In this document: positions 36,561-47,267 of the stretch, in pieces | How the letters are laid out: every line of letters starts with the position of its first letter | Position numbering within the stretch: the stretch's first letter is position 1 | Assembly: GCA_039881145.1 (NCBI GenBank) | Contig: JAYKKI010000039.1 | Coordinates: 17,056,001 to 17,120,000, forward strand | DNA: 64,000 nt | Origin: Druceiella hillmani | Taxonomy: Eukaryota; Arthropoda; Insecta; Lepidoptera; Hepialidae | Reading direction: 5' to 3' | The notes under the pieces: generated by a model | What the model saw: the letters and a program-made list of their open reading frames with translations, nothing else | Database searches by the model: none | Told to the model about the DNA's origin: nothing | Position numbers and translations under genes: made by a program

Positions 36561-36692
36561 GGCATAAAACGTTCTCGTGTTTTATTGCTTGTTAACATGT
36601 GTAATAAAAAAAATTAAATTTGTGTACATATAAAACGCTATATTATTATATGTTAAGATTTAACTCCGAACATAATCGAAACTTTTAAAAAT

Positions 36693-36892
36693 TAAATGAA
36701 ACTACGTGATGTTGTATTATTTCTACTTTCTTTAAGTTCTTTACCACGATCTAGGTTTCGTTGTGTTACAACATCTTCAGGTGGGCTATTAGCAATGATT
36801 CAATCTTTGCAAGATTCAATTTTTACATCACGTAGTTTCATTTAATTGTGAATAATGAATTTCTACAAAATTAACGCCAAATATATTCAATA
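36693..36892. mobile_element. Penelope-like family, second palindromic copy
   Basis: Begins aattaaatgaaactacgtga and carries ttctttaagttctttaccac and acatcttcaggtgggctatt. It then returns inverted from tacatcacgtagtttcattt to aaaattaacgccaaatatat. The right arm extends to the outer end of the family (tttggcgtt on the minus strand), while the left arm starts inside it, so the two arms were joined at different internal points from those in the 35849 copy. Confidence 0.6.
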
Positions 36893-37095
36893 TTCGAAAC
36901 TTTTAAATAATAAAATCTCTTATATTCGGGTAGGACTCACACTACCAACGTTATGTGTACAGTTAGCACATTTAAAGTCGCACAGTATTTCTATTAATCA
37001 ATAATTGGTATTATTTTTTTACCAAAGTAATATATTGGCTAGTACTTTATGATGTACCTATTTCTTTTAATCCCGACGAAGAAATACGTTGTTCA

Positions 37096-37178
37096 CAATT
37101 AAATGAAACTACGTGATGTAGTATTATTTCTACTTTCTTTAAGTTCTTTACCACGACCTAGGTTTCGTTGTATTAAAT
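37096..37178 (+). mobile_element. Penelope-like family, truncated copy
   Basis: Carries the segment from ttcacaattaaatgaaacta to acctaggtttcgttgtatta, then stops abruptly. It is nearly identical to 35880-35962. Confidence 0.6.
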
Positions 37179-38115
37179 ACGTTGTTAATGGACTATTATA
37201 CTGTTTGGAATTGTTGGAGAGCTTTATAGTAACTGATAGCAGGTTGCGTTTGGTAATTGTGAAGTATCTGCATAATGGCTAAAAATGTTTGATTATTGTA
37301 CTTGAAAAGCTTTGGCTAAAGCAATGTGTTCACGTGTTGCGTTGTTGGCTATGTATTTACGTTTTAAGATATTTAATAAAACAATTTGAACATATAATTT
37401 GGCCTGTGTATAAATACACTTATTACTTATAAAAATAGGGTAAAATGTGTATCTAGTGAGGTGTTATTAGTACTTTTTTCTCTTGGTGTTTGTATATTTC
37501 TAGTAAACATTTTGACTTTGGCGTTTGGATATGGGGTGGTGCTTATTTTTTTGTGGATGTTTTCAGCAATATCTGTTGAGGTAACTAATATGAAACTATA
37601 AAAAATAATTGTAAAAACCTTATAACCAATTCTTTCAAATAACACTCTGCATGAAAATCCGAATTGGATATATAATTTCGACAGCTTCTCTTAAACCATC
37701 AAAATGTTTTTTATAAATATTTTTGGGTATACTATTAATACATATACTAAACAACCCTCGTCACTAACCAAACTTCTAGTTCCTAATCAAACAGTTTCTG
37801 AGGAAATCTGCTGCCATAGACAGACAAACAGACAAGCACGTGGCTGATCTTAAAGGCTGTTTTTCCTTTTTTTAAACAATAGGTTTAAAAAATCTAAAAA
37901 AAAATCAATGCTAGCATAGGATTAGAACTTTCAATTAAGTTAAATAGCACCAACAATTCAAGATATGTAGATAATTATGGAACTCTCTTTGGAATTCCCA
38001 CCACAAGGCTTCAAAAACTTTTTCCAACAATCAACATGTATCCGGCAGGAAGTCATTGGAAGGTGTCTATAACGCAATGTATTCCGAATAGAAATATCGA
38101 ATTGGAAAAAGTTAA
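37179..38115. other. AT-rich DNA, nothing recognised
   Basis: The 72-codon minus frame at 37427-37645 has no known domain. A ccatagacagacaaacagac phrase near 37815 resembles remnants of decayed dispersed repeats. Confidence 0.4.
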
Positions 38116-38544
38116 TCATCATCATCATCATCATCATATATATTAATACGCTAAGGTTAAGATGTTACACTCCCTTTTTAGAAAAAACCTCACAACTAAT
38201 CCACATAAATTATATATCATTTTATAGATAATTGCTTGCTCTACCGGCATCCACAACTAAAAAAATTATTATTGCTATTGTTTTTGCAAATTAATTAATT
38301 ATTAAAATTATATACACAAAACAGCAATGCTGCCATCTAACGGCTCAACGTCAGTATGATTGACGGTCGGTAAAATTTTTGTTTAATTTCAAATCCACTC
38401 ACGTATAAATAAAGTGGCGCTTTAGCTCAATGCTTTCGATACTTGCGCCTCTATATGTCAATTTTAGTAAAATATTTGTTTGATCTGTCATCTGAGCTTC
38501 ATAATGGAATAAATAATGCGAAGACTTCGCACGGGTCACGCTAG
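38116..38544 (+). mobile_element. Non-autonomous Helitron, copy 2
   Basis: Begins with TC in a run of ATC triplets (38116) and ends in CTAG (38541-38544), flanked by A on the left and T on the right. The hairpin tgcgaagacttcgca (38517-38531) lies 9 nt before CTAG. It is the inverted partner of 1480-1900, differing by a few substitutions and by the number of ATC triplets. No coding sequence is present. Confidence 0.88.
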
Positions 38545-38576
38545 TAATACTTTAATAACAAAGTCTAAAAAATTCA

Positions 38577-39040
38577 GTCAAATACGAGTGGAGCTCGCGC
38601 CCTCGTAGGGTTTCGTATAAATTTAGGTGCTTATAAACATTTCAGGGTTACATAGTATTCCTATTAAACTATATACAAATATTAATTTTCCACAACATAA
38701 ATATATTGCATGCTACAATTTCCATAAGCGTTAAAGCGTGGTACATATTTTAGAAATTATAAGATCTAGGATAATAGCTCAAGTTTTCCTACAACATTTG
38801 CGCAGGTTTCTAAAAATCCTAGGTTAAGTTTTTGGGTAAATAGGCGTAGTGACATATAATTTTTCCACAATTTCCAGTATATCTCCGAAGATATAACCGA
38901 TGATTATTAATGTAATGAAATTAGATGTAAAAAAATTAAAATTTTGTTAATAGTTCAATAGGAAAATTATGTACCATTAAATGTTTATAAATACCTTAAT
39001 ATGTAGAAACCTCGAAGTGCAAGTTCCACTCGTGCTTGAC
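38577..39040. mobile_element. 464-bp inverted-repeat element
   Basis: The left end gtcaaatacgagtgga and the right end, inverted, gtcaagcacgagtgga, begin arms of about 65 bp that continue to ttataaacatt on both sides with moderate divergence. There is no coding capacity. This looks like a MITE or foldback element. Target duplication was not found. It lies only 32 bp from the Helitron end. Confidence 0.65.
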
Positions 39041-40640
39041 AGGTTGTTTTTTATATTTTTAAATATGATTTGCGATAATTCTTTCTAAATATAATAATTA
39101 AAAAATCAAAAGCTTGAAAGTTATTCACCGTAAGAGCGAAATCTAAAAATGAGCTTTGTTAAATTATTCATTTTAATGAACTTTGACTGACTATAATGAA
39201 TTTCAGTAAAATAAGATAAAGAAAAAAGATCATAAAAATAGTTAAATTTGCTATAAAATTGCGTTGCCCTTTATTTCCTAGCATAATATACACGAGTATG
39301 TAAACATATACCAATGAACAACACATCGTGGGTTGTTCAATAGGTACTACGAAACTTATAGAAATTTTTATAAAGACGAAAACCACTAAACACATGAATA
39401 TATATTTAGTTGTACATTCATACTGTACAAGTACATCATAGAGATACGGCTACGCTGTTCATTCTAATGTGTAAATGAACGCAGTAGCATAAACATTCAA
39501 GCTCATATTTCTCCTAGTTCGGAGGTTTTTTATGCTGCAGAAAAAAAATATCGCAGACTTAAATATGTATGAATTAATGAGAAGTGTCAAATTATAGCAT
39601 TGCCATTAAAACCAGGAGCTTCCTTCATTTGAATAACTTACAACCGACGAGGTTGTCATCTAATACATTTTTTTATATGTGCTGAATAAAAGTAGAAAAT
39701 ATTCCAACGCCAAATGCTAATTAAAATACAATCGAAAAAATTAAAAAACTAATTTAGCCTTTTTATAACCGTTATTTATGGTCTTAATAAGAATACGGAA
39801 CTGCTATTTTATATTAGCTTCTTTAATTAATTAATTTAGCTCCATAGTTTGTTAATATTATGCTCATTTAGATTTCATTAAACGAAAAGAACATCTATCC
39901 TATAGATAACGCGAATTCCACTTAAAAATGCATTTCCTAGGCAGTTTGCAGTAAAAAATGCATTTCCTAGGCATTTTCCAGTGAAAATGGCTCTTAATAA
40001 TGTTTTCGGTTTTCAATTTTGCCCTAAAAATTTTCCTGTTGAATCCACAAGTGCGATAAGTTGAAACAATCGTAATCTACGTAATACATTCTCTATTTGT
40101 AGCAGTTAATGTCAATCAAATAGAAAAAAAGCTATGAAAAAGGCTGCTAAGAAAAATGGTTAACTGTTCTAAACGAAAGCTTACATATAAGGAAGCTTTG
40201 AACTCAACTATCGCTATAAAGATCAATAGCCTTAATTTTTCAGATTGTGTAGACTATAAAAAATTAAACAGAGAATAATCACAAGCAATTATTGAGGTGA
40301 CAGATCGTAATGAATTTACTCTTATTCATATTTAAAAACATAAGTTTGCTTGTTTTTGTAGATTAATGCCAGTCTCAAAAAATATTAATTTAATTATACT
40401 AAAAAATCAGCAATAGATTTTATGAAAATTTCAAATATCATGAATGAAGAAAAGTTGCGAATAAATGTTTTATATACATAAGACACTTTTTTATATAAAA
40501 CCAATCGTTTTCATGAATTTCGTTAATTTTTTGATACCTTAAGTTACATATTACTACAACTAATAAAAAAATATGAAAAACGAAAAACACTCCAATACAC
40601 TCCAATAACGAAAAACACTCCATTAAAAAATAGAACATAT
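39041..40640. other. AT-rich DNA with small duplications
   Basis: A direct duplication of aaaaatgcatttcctaggca lies at 39926-39971, and one of cactccaataacgaaaaaca-type text at 40570-40620. The frames at 39168-39395 and 40438-40638 (minus) are hydrophobic low-complexity text without a known domain. Confidence 0.4.
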
Positions 40641-40649
40641 TTTCACGGA

Positions 40650-41545
40650 ACTTTATATTGAAATAGTTCGCGATTCCAACATATTTTCATAAAACTTAAT
40701 ATTAACATAGTTCGCGGTTTGAACGTATTTTCAAGTTGATATCAACATAGTACGCGATTGCAAAATATTTGCACGAAACTTGATATTGCCATAGTTCGCG
40801 ATTTCGACATAATTTCATAAAACTTAATGTTGACATAGTTCGCGGTTTCAACGTAATTTCATAAAATTTTATATTGACATAGTTCGCGATTCGAAAACAT
40901 TTTCCCGAAATTTTATATTTACAGAGTTCGCGATTTCGACATATTTTCATAAAACTTGATATCAACATAGTCAGCGGTTTCAATGTATTTTCATAAAATT
41001 TGATATTGACATAATTCGCGATTCCAAAATATTTTCACGAAATGTGATGTTTACAGAGTTCGCAATTTCGACATATTTTCATAAAACTTTATATTGACAT
41101 AGTTCGCGGTTTCAACGTATTTTCGTAAAACTTTATGTTGACATTGTTCGCGATTCAAAAATATTTTCACGAAATTTAATATTGACAAAGTTCGCGATAC
41201 CAAAATATTTTCACGAAACTTTATATTGACATAGTTCCCAATTTCGACATATTTTCATAAAACTTTATATTGACATAGTTCGTGTTTTCAAAGTATTTTC
41301 GTAAAACTTGATATTGACATAGTTCGCGATTCCAAAATATTTTCACGAAATTTGATATTGACAAAGTTAGCGATTCCAAAATATTTTCACGAAATTTGAT
41401 ATTGACATAGTTCCTGATTCCAATATATTTTCAAAAAACTTCAAATGACGTAGTTCATGATTCCAACATAAAATATATTGGAACTTGACATTGACATAAT
41501 TTGTGATTCCAAAATATATTTACGAAATTTGTTATTGACATAATT
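40650..41545. repeat. 44-bp satellite with A-B-C trimeric order (132 bp)
   Basis: About 20 monomers of 44 bp, each with tagttcgcg followed by a variable core and ttgacatag. Three core types recur: A (gattccaaaatattttcacg), B (gatttcgacatattttcata) and C (ggtttcaacgtattttc). From about 40710 the order is C A B C A B C A B C A A B C A A, then diverged monomers. This is higher-order structure with period 132 bp and two local A duplications. The 93-codon minus frame 40702-40983 is a reading of the repeat, not a gene. Confidence 0.92.
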
Positions 41546-41559
41546 TGACATTCGAAGTA

Positions 41560-41700
41560 AAAGACACGCTATTTTTAACCCGAAAAATAGCGTAATCCCT
41601 GCAGATGAAACTCAAGGTCTTATTCATTGGGGTGAAGTGTACATTAAATTTATTGCTAAGGAAATTGATACAGATAAAGCCGCGGGCAAAAGCTGTACAA
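41560..41700. mobile_element. Possible decayed Helitron 3' end
   Basis: gataaagccgcgggcaaaag followed by ctgt resembles the gaagccgcgggcaaaagctagt ends common in insect Helitrons, but the terminal CTAG is mutated. Just upstream is a hairpin, cgctattttt/gaaaaatagcg. Weak, by similarity of end only. Confidence 0.35.
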
Positions 41701-41835
41701 ATAATAAATTCACGACAAGAATGACGTCACATATGGAACTCTCGCTGTGAGGAGCACAGGTCGATCTATACTTATTTCCTCGCCGAATCTAACTGAACAA
41801 ACAACACAAATTGTTCCTATCAAAATACTAACCTC

Positions 41836-42165
41836 CTAAAGAAATGATAAATTTATTGCCTTTTCCGTTGATGCGCGGCGGCCCCGAGCTGACAGGCTCA
41901 GATGTGCGCCGAGCCGGCAATAGACAATAACAAATGACATGACAGCAGTGTTGAAGCATGAGCGATCGGCGTCTCGCCGCGATCCACTGAGCCATTGACA
42001 CTCGCATTCGTCAACGAGATGATGGATGGAGGAGGCAGCACAGATGATGCGGAAGGGAAAATGCGTCAAACAGAGGTCAGAAATCAAAACCTAAATCGGC
42101 GAACGATTGCTGTATGAAAGTCGATCGATCTTGCGCTGTGCTAAACTTTCATTCGATGTCCAAGT
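41836..42165. promoter_or_regulatory. GC-rich island with TGACAG and Sox-type words
   Basis: Contains two tgacag half-sites (41890-41895 and 41940-41945, the TALE homeodomain type) and acaataac (41924-41931, Sox-like), in a GC-rich setting with cgcggcggcc and gatgatggatgg words. The 83-codon minus frame (41836-42087) has no recognisable domain. Enhancer-like by motif clustering; a real exon cannot be ruled out. Confidence 0.35.
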
Positions 42166-42535
42166 TTTAAACCATATACCGTACAATTCTGACATAAATA
42201 TTTGTGACAGTAATAAATCAAATTAAAAGAAAGATTTGGTAGCTTGATCAAGTAGCCAAGCGGTGGTTACTTTCGACGAAGCTATTTCGAATCGAACGGA
42301 ATCTAGCCTTGCTGTTTCATGTGGATAAATCTTATATAGAAAATTACTATTTGAAATTTTTATTCTGTATTATACTCTCAAAAACAAAAACTCTATCACC
42401 CCTCTAGCTACATTCCTGGGATAGATATCTAAGAAAATAATATGTATTTTTCGGTCTATATCCTTTTACGTTTTAATTCCGATTAATAATCATGTAATTT
42501 TAGTTGTTTACCCACACAACACTGTGGACGTGCAG
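42166..42535. other. AT-rich DNA, nothing recognised
   Basis: No feature of note before the 41-bp array. Confidence 0.4.
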
Positions 42536-42538
42536 ACG

Positions 42539-42985
42539 TGCGATGGACGGTGACTTATCTTGTGGTTTATATAAAAATATGCGATGGACTGTGATTTTTC
42601 CTGTGATTTATATGAAAATATGCGATGGATTTTAATTTTTCCTGTGGTTTATATGAAAATATGCGATGGATTGTGACTTTACCTGTGATTTATATAGAAA
42701 TATGCGATGGACTGTGACTTTTCCTGTGATTTATATGAAAATAAGCGATGGACTGTAACTTTTCCTGTAATTTATATGAAAATATGTGATGAACTGTGAC
42801 CTACTCTGCTGTGTACATGGAAACGTGCGATGGACTGTGATTTTCCTATTGTTTATATGAAAACGTGAAATAAGTTGTGACTTTTCCTCTTGCTTATATG
42901 AAAACGTGCGATGGACTATGATTTTTTCTGTGATTTATATCAAAACCTGCGATGGACTGAGATTTTTCTTTTAATGTAATTACGT
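42539..42985. repeat. 41-bp minisatellite, about 11 copies
   Basis: The marker gcgatgga recurs at 42540, 42581, 42622, 42663, 42704, 42745, 42786 (variant), 42827, 42867 (variant), 42908 and 42949: a constant 41-bp period with substitutions but almost no indels. The consensus has ctgtgatttttcctgtg and tttatatgaaaatat. Confidence 0.93.
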
Positions 42986-43194
42986 AAGTTTCATTTTCAT
43001 TCTTTTTTTAAGAATCACTAACAATATTAACTACAGACAAAGACAACAAATAGTATAATTACTGTATTAAATATGAATAAGTTTTTGTTGTTTAATTTAT
43101 TATTACTAGCAAGTGCAAATTAAATTGCCTGTCGAAAATTTTGTATTGTATTTTAGGAATGAAACGTAACTTTTTTTGTTTTACTTATAATTAA

Positions 43195-43719
43195 ATTGCG
43201 AAGCTTGTCCTGGCTCATCGGGAAAAAATCACAACTATCTAATGAAAGCAAAATGGCTGTCTACAAAACAATATTAAAGCCAGTGTCGACATACGGGATC
43301 GAGCTGTGGGGTACAGCATCTAACAGTAACATCGAGATCTTGGAAAGATTTCAAACCAACACAATGAGATATATGTTCTAAATCCCAAACTGTATAAGTA
43401 ACAAATACATACTCCGAGATTTGAACCTAACAACTGTGAAACAGGAAATAGCCACCAGAAGTCTTAAATACGAGACCAAGCTATCTGAACATGTGAATGT
43501 GCTGGCTACTAAACTATCAGGAGATGGCAGTGTTAAACACTCACGACTAAGAAGGAACAGTATTCCAATCCTTCATAGCAGATTTCTAAACCCAAAGTGA
43601 GAGAGATCGATGGATTCTCCTCACAGCTAAATTACATACGCAGACTGTAGTCACCAATAATAACAGCTAAATGTGAAAAACAGATTGCTGTGCTAAGCAG
43701 AATACAAAAAAAAAAAAAA
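43195..43719 (+). mobile_element. 5'-truncated Jockey-type LINE with poly-A and target duplication
   Basis: The reading after 43196 gives LSWLIGKKSQLS, YKTILKPVSTYGIELWGTAS and SNIEILERFQTNTMRYM, then stop, with similarity continuing to RDLNLTTVKQEI and HSRLRRNS. This is the C-terminal end of Jockey-clade reverse transcriptase proteins. A poly-A run lies at 43706-43720. The 12-bp word acttataattaa occurs at 43183-43194, just before the element, and again at 43720-43731, just after, which is the target-site duplication. The piece lacks the catalytic region and has at least one in-frame stop, so it is a dead-on-arrival insertion. Confidence 0.88.
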
Positions 43720-43739
43720 ACTTATAATTAACAACAAAA

Positions 43740-44315
43740 TACCTATGTTTCGAATATTACTTTTATTTATTATAAAAAGGTCTAAATGTAAAGGGAAAAG
43801 ATATATTAAAAATTATGTAAACTTTACTTTAATTATTCTAATACAACCACAAATAAAAATACTTTTATTAGCAGACCAAAAAAAAACATTTGAAACGTCT
43901 GGTTGATCGTAATGTTACATACAATATAGTTGATAATCCAAGGTTACAAGATACAATGTAGTTACGTAACCTTAAAATAGCAAAATAATTTTTTGGTTAA
44001 TAAAGCAAACATCCTAAACAGCTATCCTTACCGTTCGAAGCATAATTTCAGTTACTAAAATGCAATATTTACATATATAAACTAATAAAATTATTTTTTT
44101 TAATTACGAGTACAACTCACGCTGTAAGGAACTAATACTTATAGGTACCCAATTGAATAAGGAAAGCCGTATACAATTAGGTACTAATACATAACTGAAA
44201 GATTAAATTGTATATTTAAGGGTACACATATACATACAGTATTTATATTAATATCTAAGTATGGAGGAATATCCATTGTAAGAAGACTAAGTACAACTAA
44301 GAATTCTTAAACCGT
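43740..44315. other. AT-rich DNA, nothing recognised
   Basis: No frame, repeat or dyad of note. Confidence 0.4.
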
Positions 44316-44515
44316 GATTTTATTAGAGTTACCGATTACATTTGAGTTATCAGTTACATTTCAGTTATCCATTACATTGGAATTATCGTTAACATTGGAA
44401 TTATTGATTACATTAGAGTTATTTATTACGTTGGGGTTATCGATTACATTAGAGTTATTTATTACGTTGGGGTTATCGATTACATTAAAGTTACCTCATT
44501 ACATTGGAGTAACCT
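44316..44515. repeat. 18-bp tandem repeat, about 11 copies
   Basis: Units of attacattagagttatcg with substitutions, at a strict 18-bp period. Because 18 is divisible by three, the plus strand stays open as a LELSIT-type hexapeptide repeat (44314-44538). I do not regard this as a protein gene. A 36-bp subperiod (attagagttattt / gttggggttatcg) marks recent duplication. Confidence 0.93.
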
Positions 44516-45412
44516 ATATATCGATACCAGATGTATAGTGATATTTTAAATGAATGTTATTATTACCAATATTGCTATGTTTTATACGTCCCTTTATTTG
44601 CTTTCTTAGTGCAATTTCATTTTATTCCCAAACAATTGTGTAAATTTCTAGGACGAAAGGTATTCTATATCCAAGGCATAGAATATATCTGTATGAAATA
44701 CAATGCGCATTAATTTAACGGTTATGACGTGAATGATTAACAAATGTAGAAAGAGGTAAAAAAATCAAACATTCAGACTTTTTGGTTTAAAATGTTATGA
44801 GTTATTAACTAGCTTTTTATGCCTCGATATACTTTTATTACTTTTAAATTAAAAAGTTTTATACGATGATGTTGTTAACATAAAAATCAATTAAATAAAA
44901 CTATAAAAATAATATGCAATAATGAAAATAAATATGACATTATTTTTCAAGATAAATATGACAATATTTTATAGAATTTCTTGGAGCTTAAATTCTTTGA
45001 GAAGAAAGCGCAGAATAAATAGCATAACAATGTATATGTAGGATAAAAATTTTCTAAGAAATTGTTTTTGTAGTTGTAACTAAATCTATCTATAGTTGTT
45101 TTTAAGGGCGGGAATATTTTGTGGAGTGATCATTTTAAAATGGCATCATTTGAGAAAAGTCGCCTGTGCTGAAATCAACGTCATCTAAATATACCATAAT
45201 TTATTTTTATGTCCTAGATATTTATACTAACTAAAAAAAAGCTTGATTTAAATAAGACCGACCAAATTTTATTAGTAAATCTACAGGTAACATAAACTTG
45301 AAATAAAAACGAAATAGATGCTACTATAACAAGATTCTCATTGATAAATTTATTCGCGTATTTTATCTTAAATTCAAATTTATTTAAAACATAATAAGAA
45401 AATATTCGGTAT

Positions 45413-45414
<2 letters not shown>
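44516..45414. other. AT-rich DNA, nothing recognised
   Basis: The 60-codon frame at 44531-44713 has no known domain. Confidence 0.4.

Positions 45415-45466
<52 letters not shown>
45415..45466. repeat. (TA)n microsatellite
   Basis: About 50 bases of alternating TA. Confidence 0.95.
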
Positions 45467-45472
<6 letters not shown>

Positions 45473-46034
45473 TCTCTATTTCTCGGCTTGCTCCTTCTAA
45501 TGGACATTATTCCTGTATTTCTAAGCGTTGCATGCAATAGACATAAAGGTTTGCCTAAACCAGCCAAGAATGATTCACGATTCAAATTCCAAAATATTTA
45601 ATCTGATCGAAAATCATAATTTTTATAGAAATTAAATTACTTAATTTGAATCACAGTAGATTTGCATTTCGAATATTCTTTCCCTAACTAAGTACTTGAT
45701 ATTGTTCGCTTTAGGCAGATACAAATTAAAACAAACAATATTAAGCAGTTTGATATTGTAAAAAATTAACATCACAAGATGTTAGACACGCGAAAAACAT
45801 TAGAAATCTTAAAAATGAGCATTACCCTATATCAAAAAGGATACAGGCACATCCGGGTGTACACAAAACACTGTTACTGCATTTTAATCTAATGTACATA
45901 AATGTTAGGAAAAGGGGGAAATTCAATTTAAATTAGGAAAAATAAAATTGTTACAGACCCGAAAGTAGATTCGTTGTATAAGTGATAAGAATTCATTTAT
46001 GTATTATGACATATAAGTAATTATTACACATTAT

Positions 46035-46035
<1 letters not shown>
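45467..46035. other. AT-rich DNA, nothing recognised
   Basis: No feature of note between two TA microsatellites. Confidence 0.4.

Positions 46036-46068
<33 letters not shown>
46036..46068. repeat. (TA)n microsatellite
   Basis: About 30 bases of alternating TA. Confidence 0.95.
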
Positions 46069-46069
<1 letters not shown>

Positions 46070-46970
46070 TGTATTAGATACACGTTCTTATAAATACGTG
46101 GGTACTTTAGGCGGCCATGCGTAGATATATTTTACGTGTATGGTTACTTTCTCCTCAGGCGTTCGGAATATAAGCAGCATATGGAGTAAGCTGATATCAG
46201 GTGGTGAATTTAAAGGAAGCGGTTATGTAATACGCGGTCTCGTAATTTTGAACTAATTTGTTATGCATAGTATCCTGACAATAAGTATAAGTTAAAATAA
46301 TATGTCTTTCAATTGTAAAGTTTTTTTTCCAATTTATTGTTGTTTTTACCAATGTTTTCGAATTTCTATCGATCACTAATATAGTAAATATTATCTATTT
46401 AGTTTAACCATGTGTCAACAACAAAAATTGTTTAATACAACACAACATACGTTCATTAATTTTTCAATTATGAAGCTGAAAAATGTGAAAAAACTAGAAA
46501 GTGTCATCTTAAACTAAACAAATATAGACAAAACTATGCACCTTATATCCTTTATATTAAATCGAAAATTTTTCAAGGTACAAACTACTGTAATCTCTAC
46601 TTGATACGTATTCTGACAAATACTTGATTGTTTTTAAATACCACTTGCAAAAGATCAACGGTGACCTGAAACAAAATCTTTGTTTATTTATTTATCTGTT
46701 GGTCTTCGATGTATCAATACATAAGATGAATTTATTGCTAGAGGAGCAATCTTTGCCAGTCAACCGAGTAACACAGTGTTGTTATGAATACAATTACAAA
46801 ATAGTTAAATTAATCTAAAACATAATATAAAACAGTTAAATAATCAATTAAAAAAACAGTTAAAATATGTATACATATGATAAAACTGCAAGAGAGTAAA
46901 TTCTGTACACGAAAAATATTTTAAAAAGAGTGATTTATTTAGTATATTGAATGATAATACAAGCCAGAAA
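46069..46970. other. AT-rich DNA, nothing recognised
   Basis: A modestly GC-richer patch at 46100-46250 has no frame or known motif. The 64-codon frame at 46624-46818 lacks a known domain. Confidence 0.4.
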
Positions 46971-46974
46971 ACCT

Positions 46975-47267
46975 GTTTCCATAATTTTTGTCTGTCTGTT
47001 AATTTGTTCTTAAATCACGCAAAATCTACTGAATTAATTTTGATTAAATTTGGTATGGTAATAGTTTATACTCTCGACCTACATGCTGATGTAGGATACT
47101 TTTTATCTGAATAGTCTATATTTAAAAAAAATCTAACTTGACGAATATTACATTATTGATACTATCAACGTCATATTTTTTTGCGTTTTTAGTAAAGTTT
47201 ATGATCATAGAGTATTGAGAAGAAAAAAATACATTTTCCACGGAAACGAAGCCGCGGGCACGACTAG
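46975..47267 (+). mobile_element. Decayed Helitron-type element
   Basis: The phrase tttgtctgtctgttaatttg, then atctactgaattaattttga, aaatttggtatggtaatag and aggatactttttatc, follows the body of a widespread insect non-autonomous Helitron group. It ends in gaagccgcgggcacgactag, with CTAG at 47264-47267 followed by T. gccgcgggc can form the short terminal hairpin. The 5' TC end was not located. It is a different family from 1480 and 38116. Confidence 0.65.

Noticed and set aside
40702..40983. 93-aa minus frame
   Set aside because: A translation of the 44-bp satellite.
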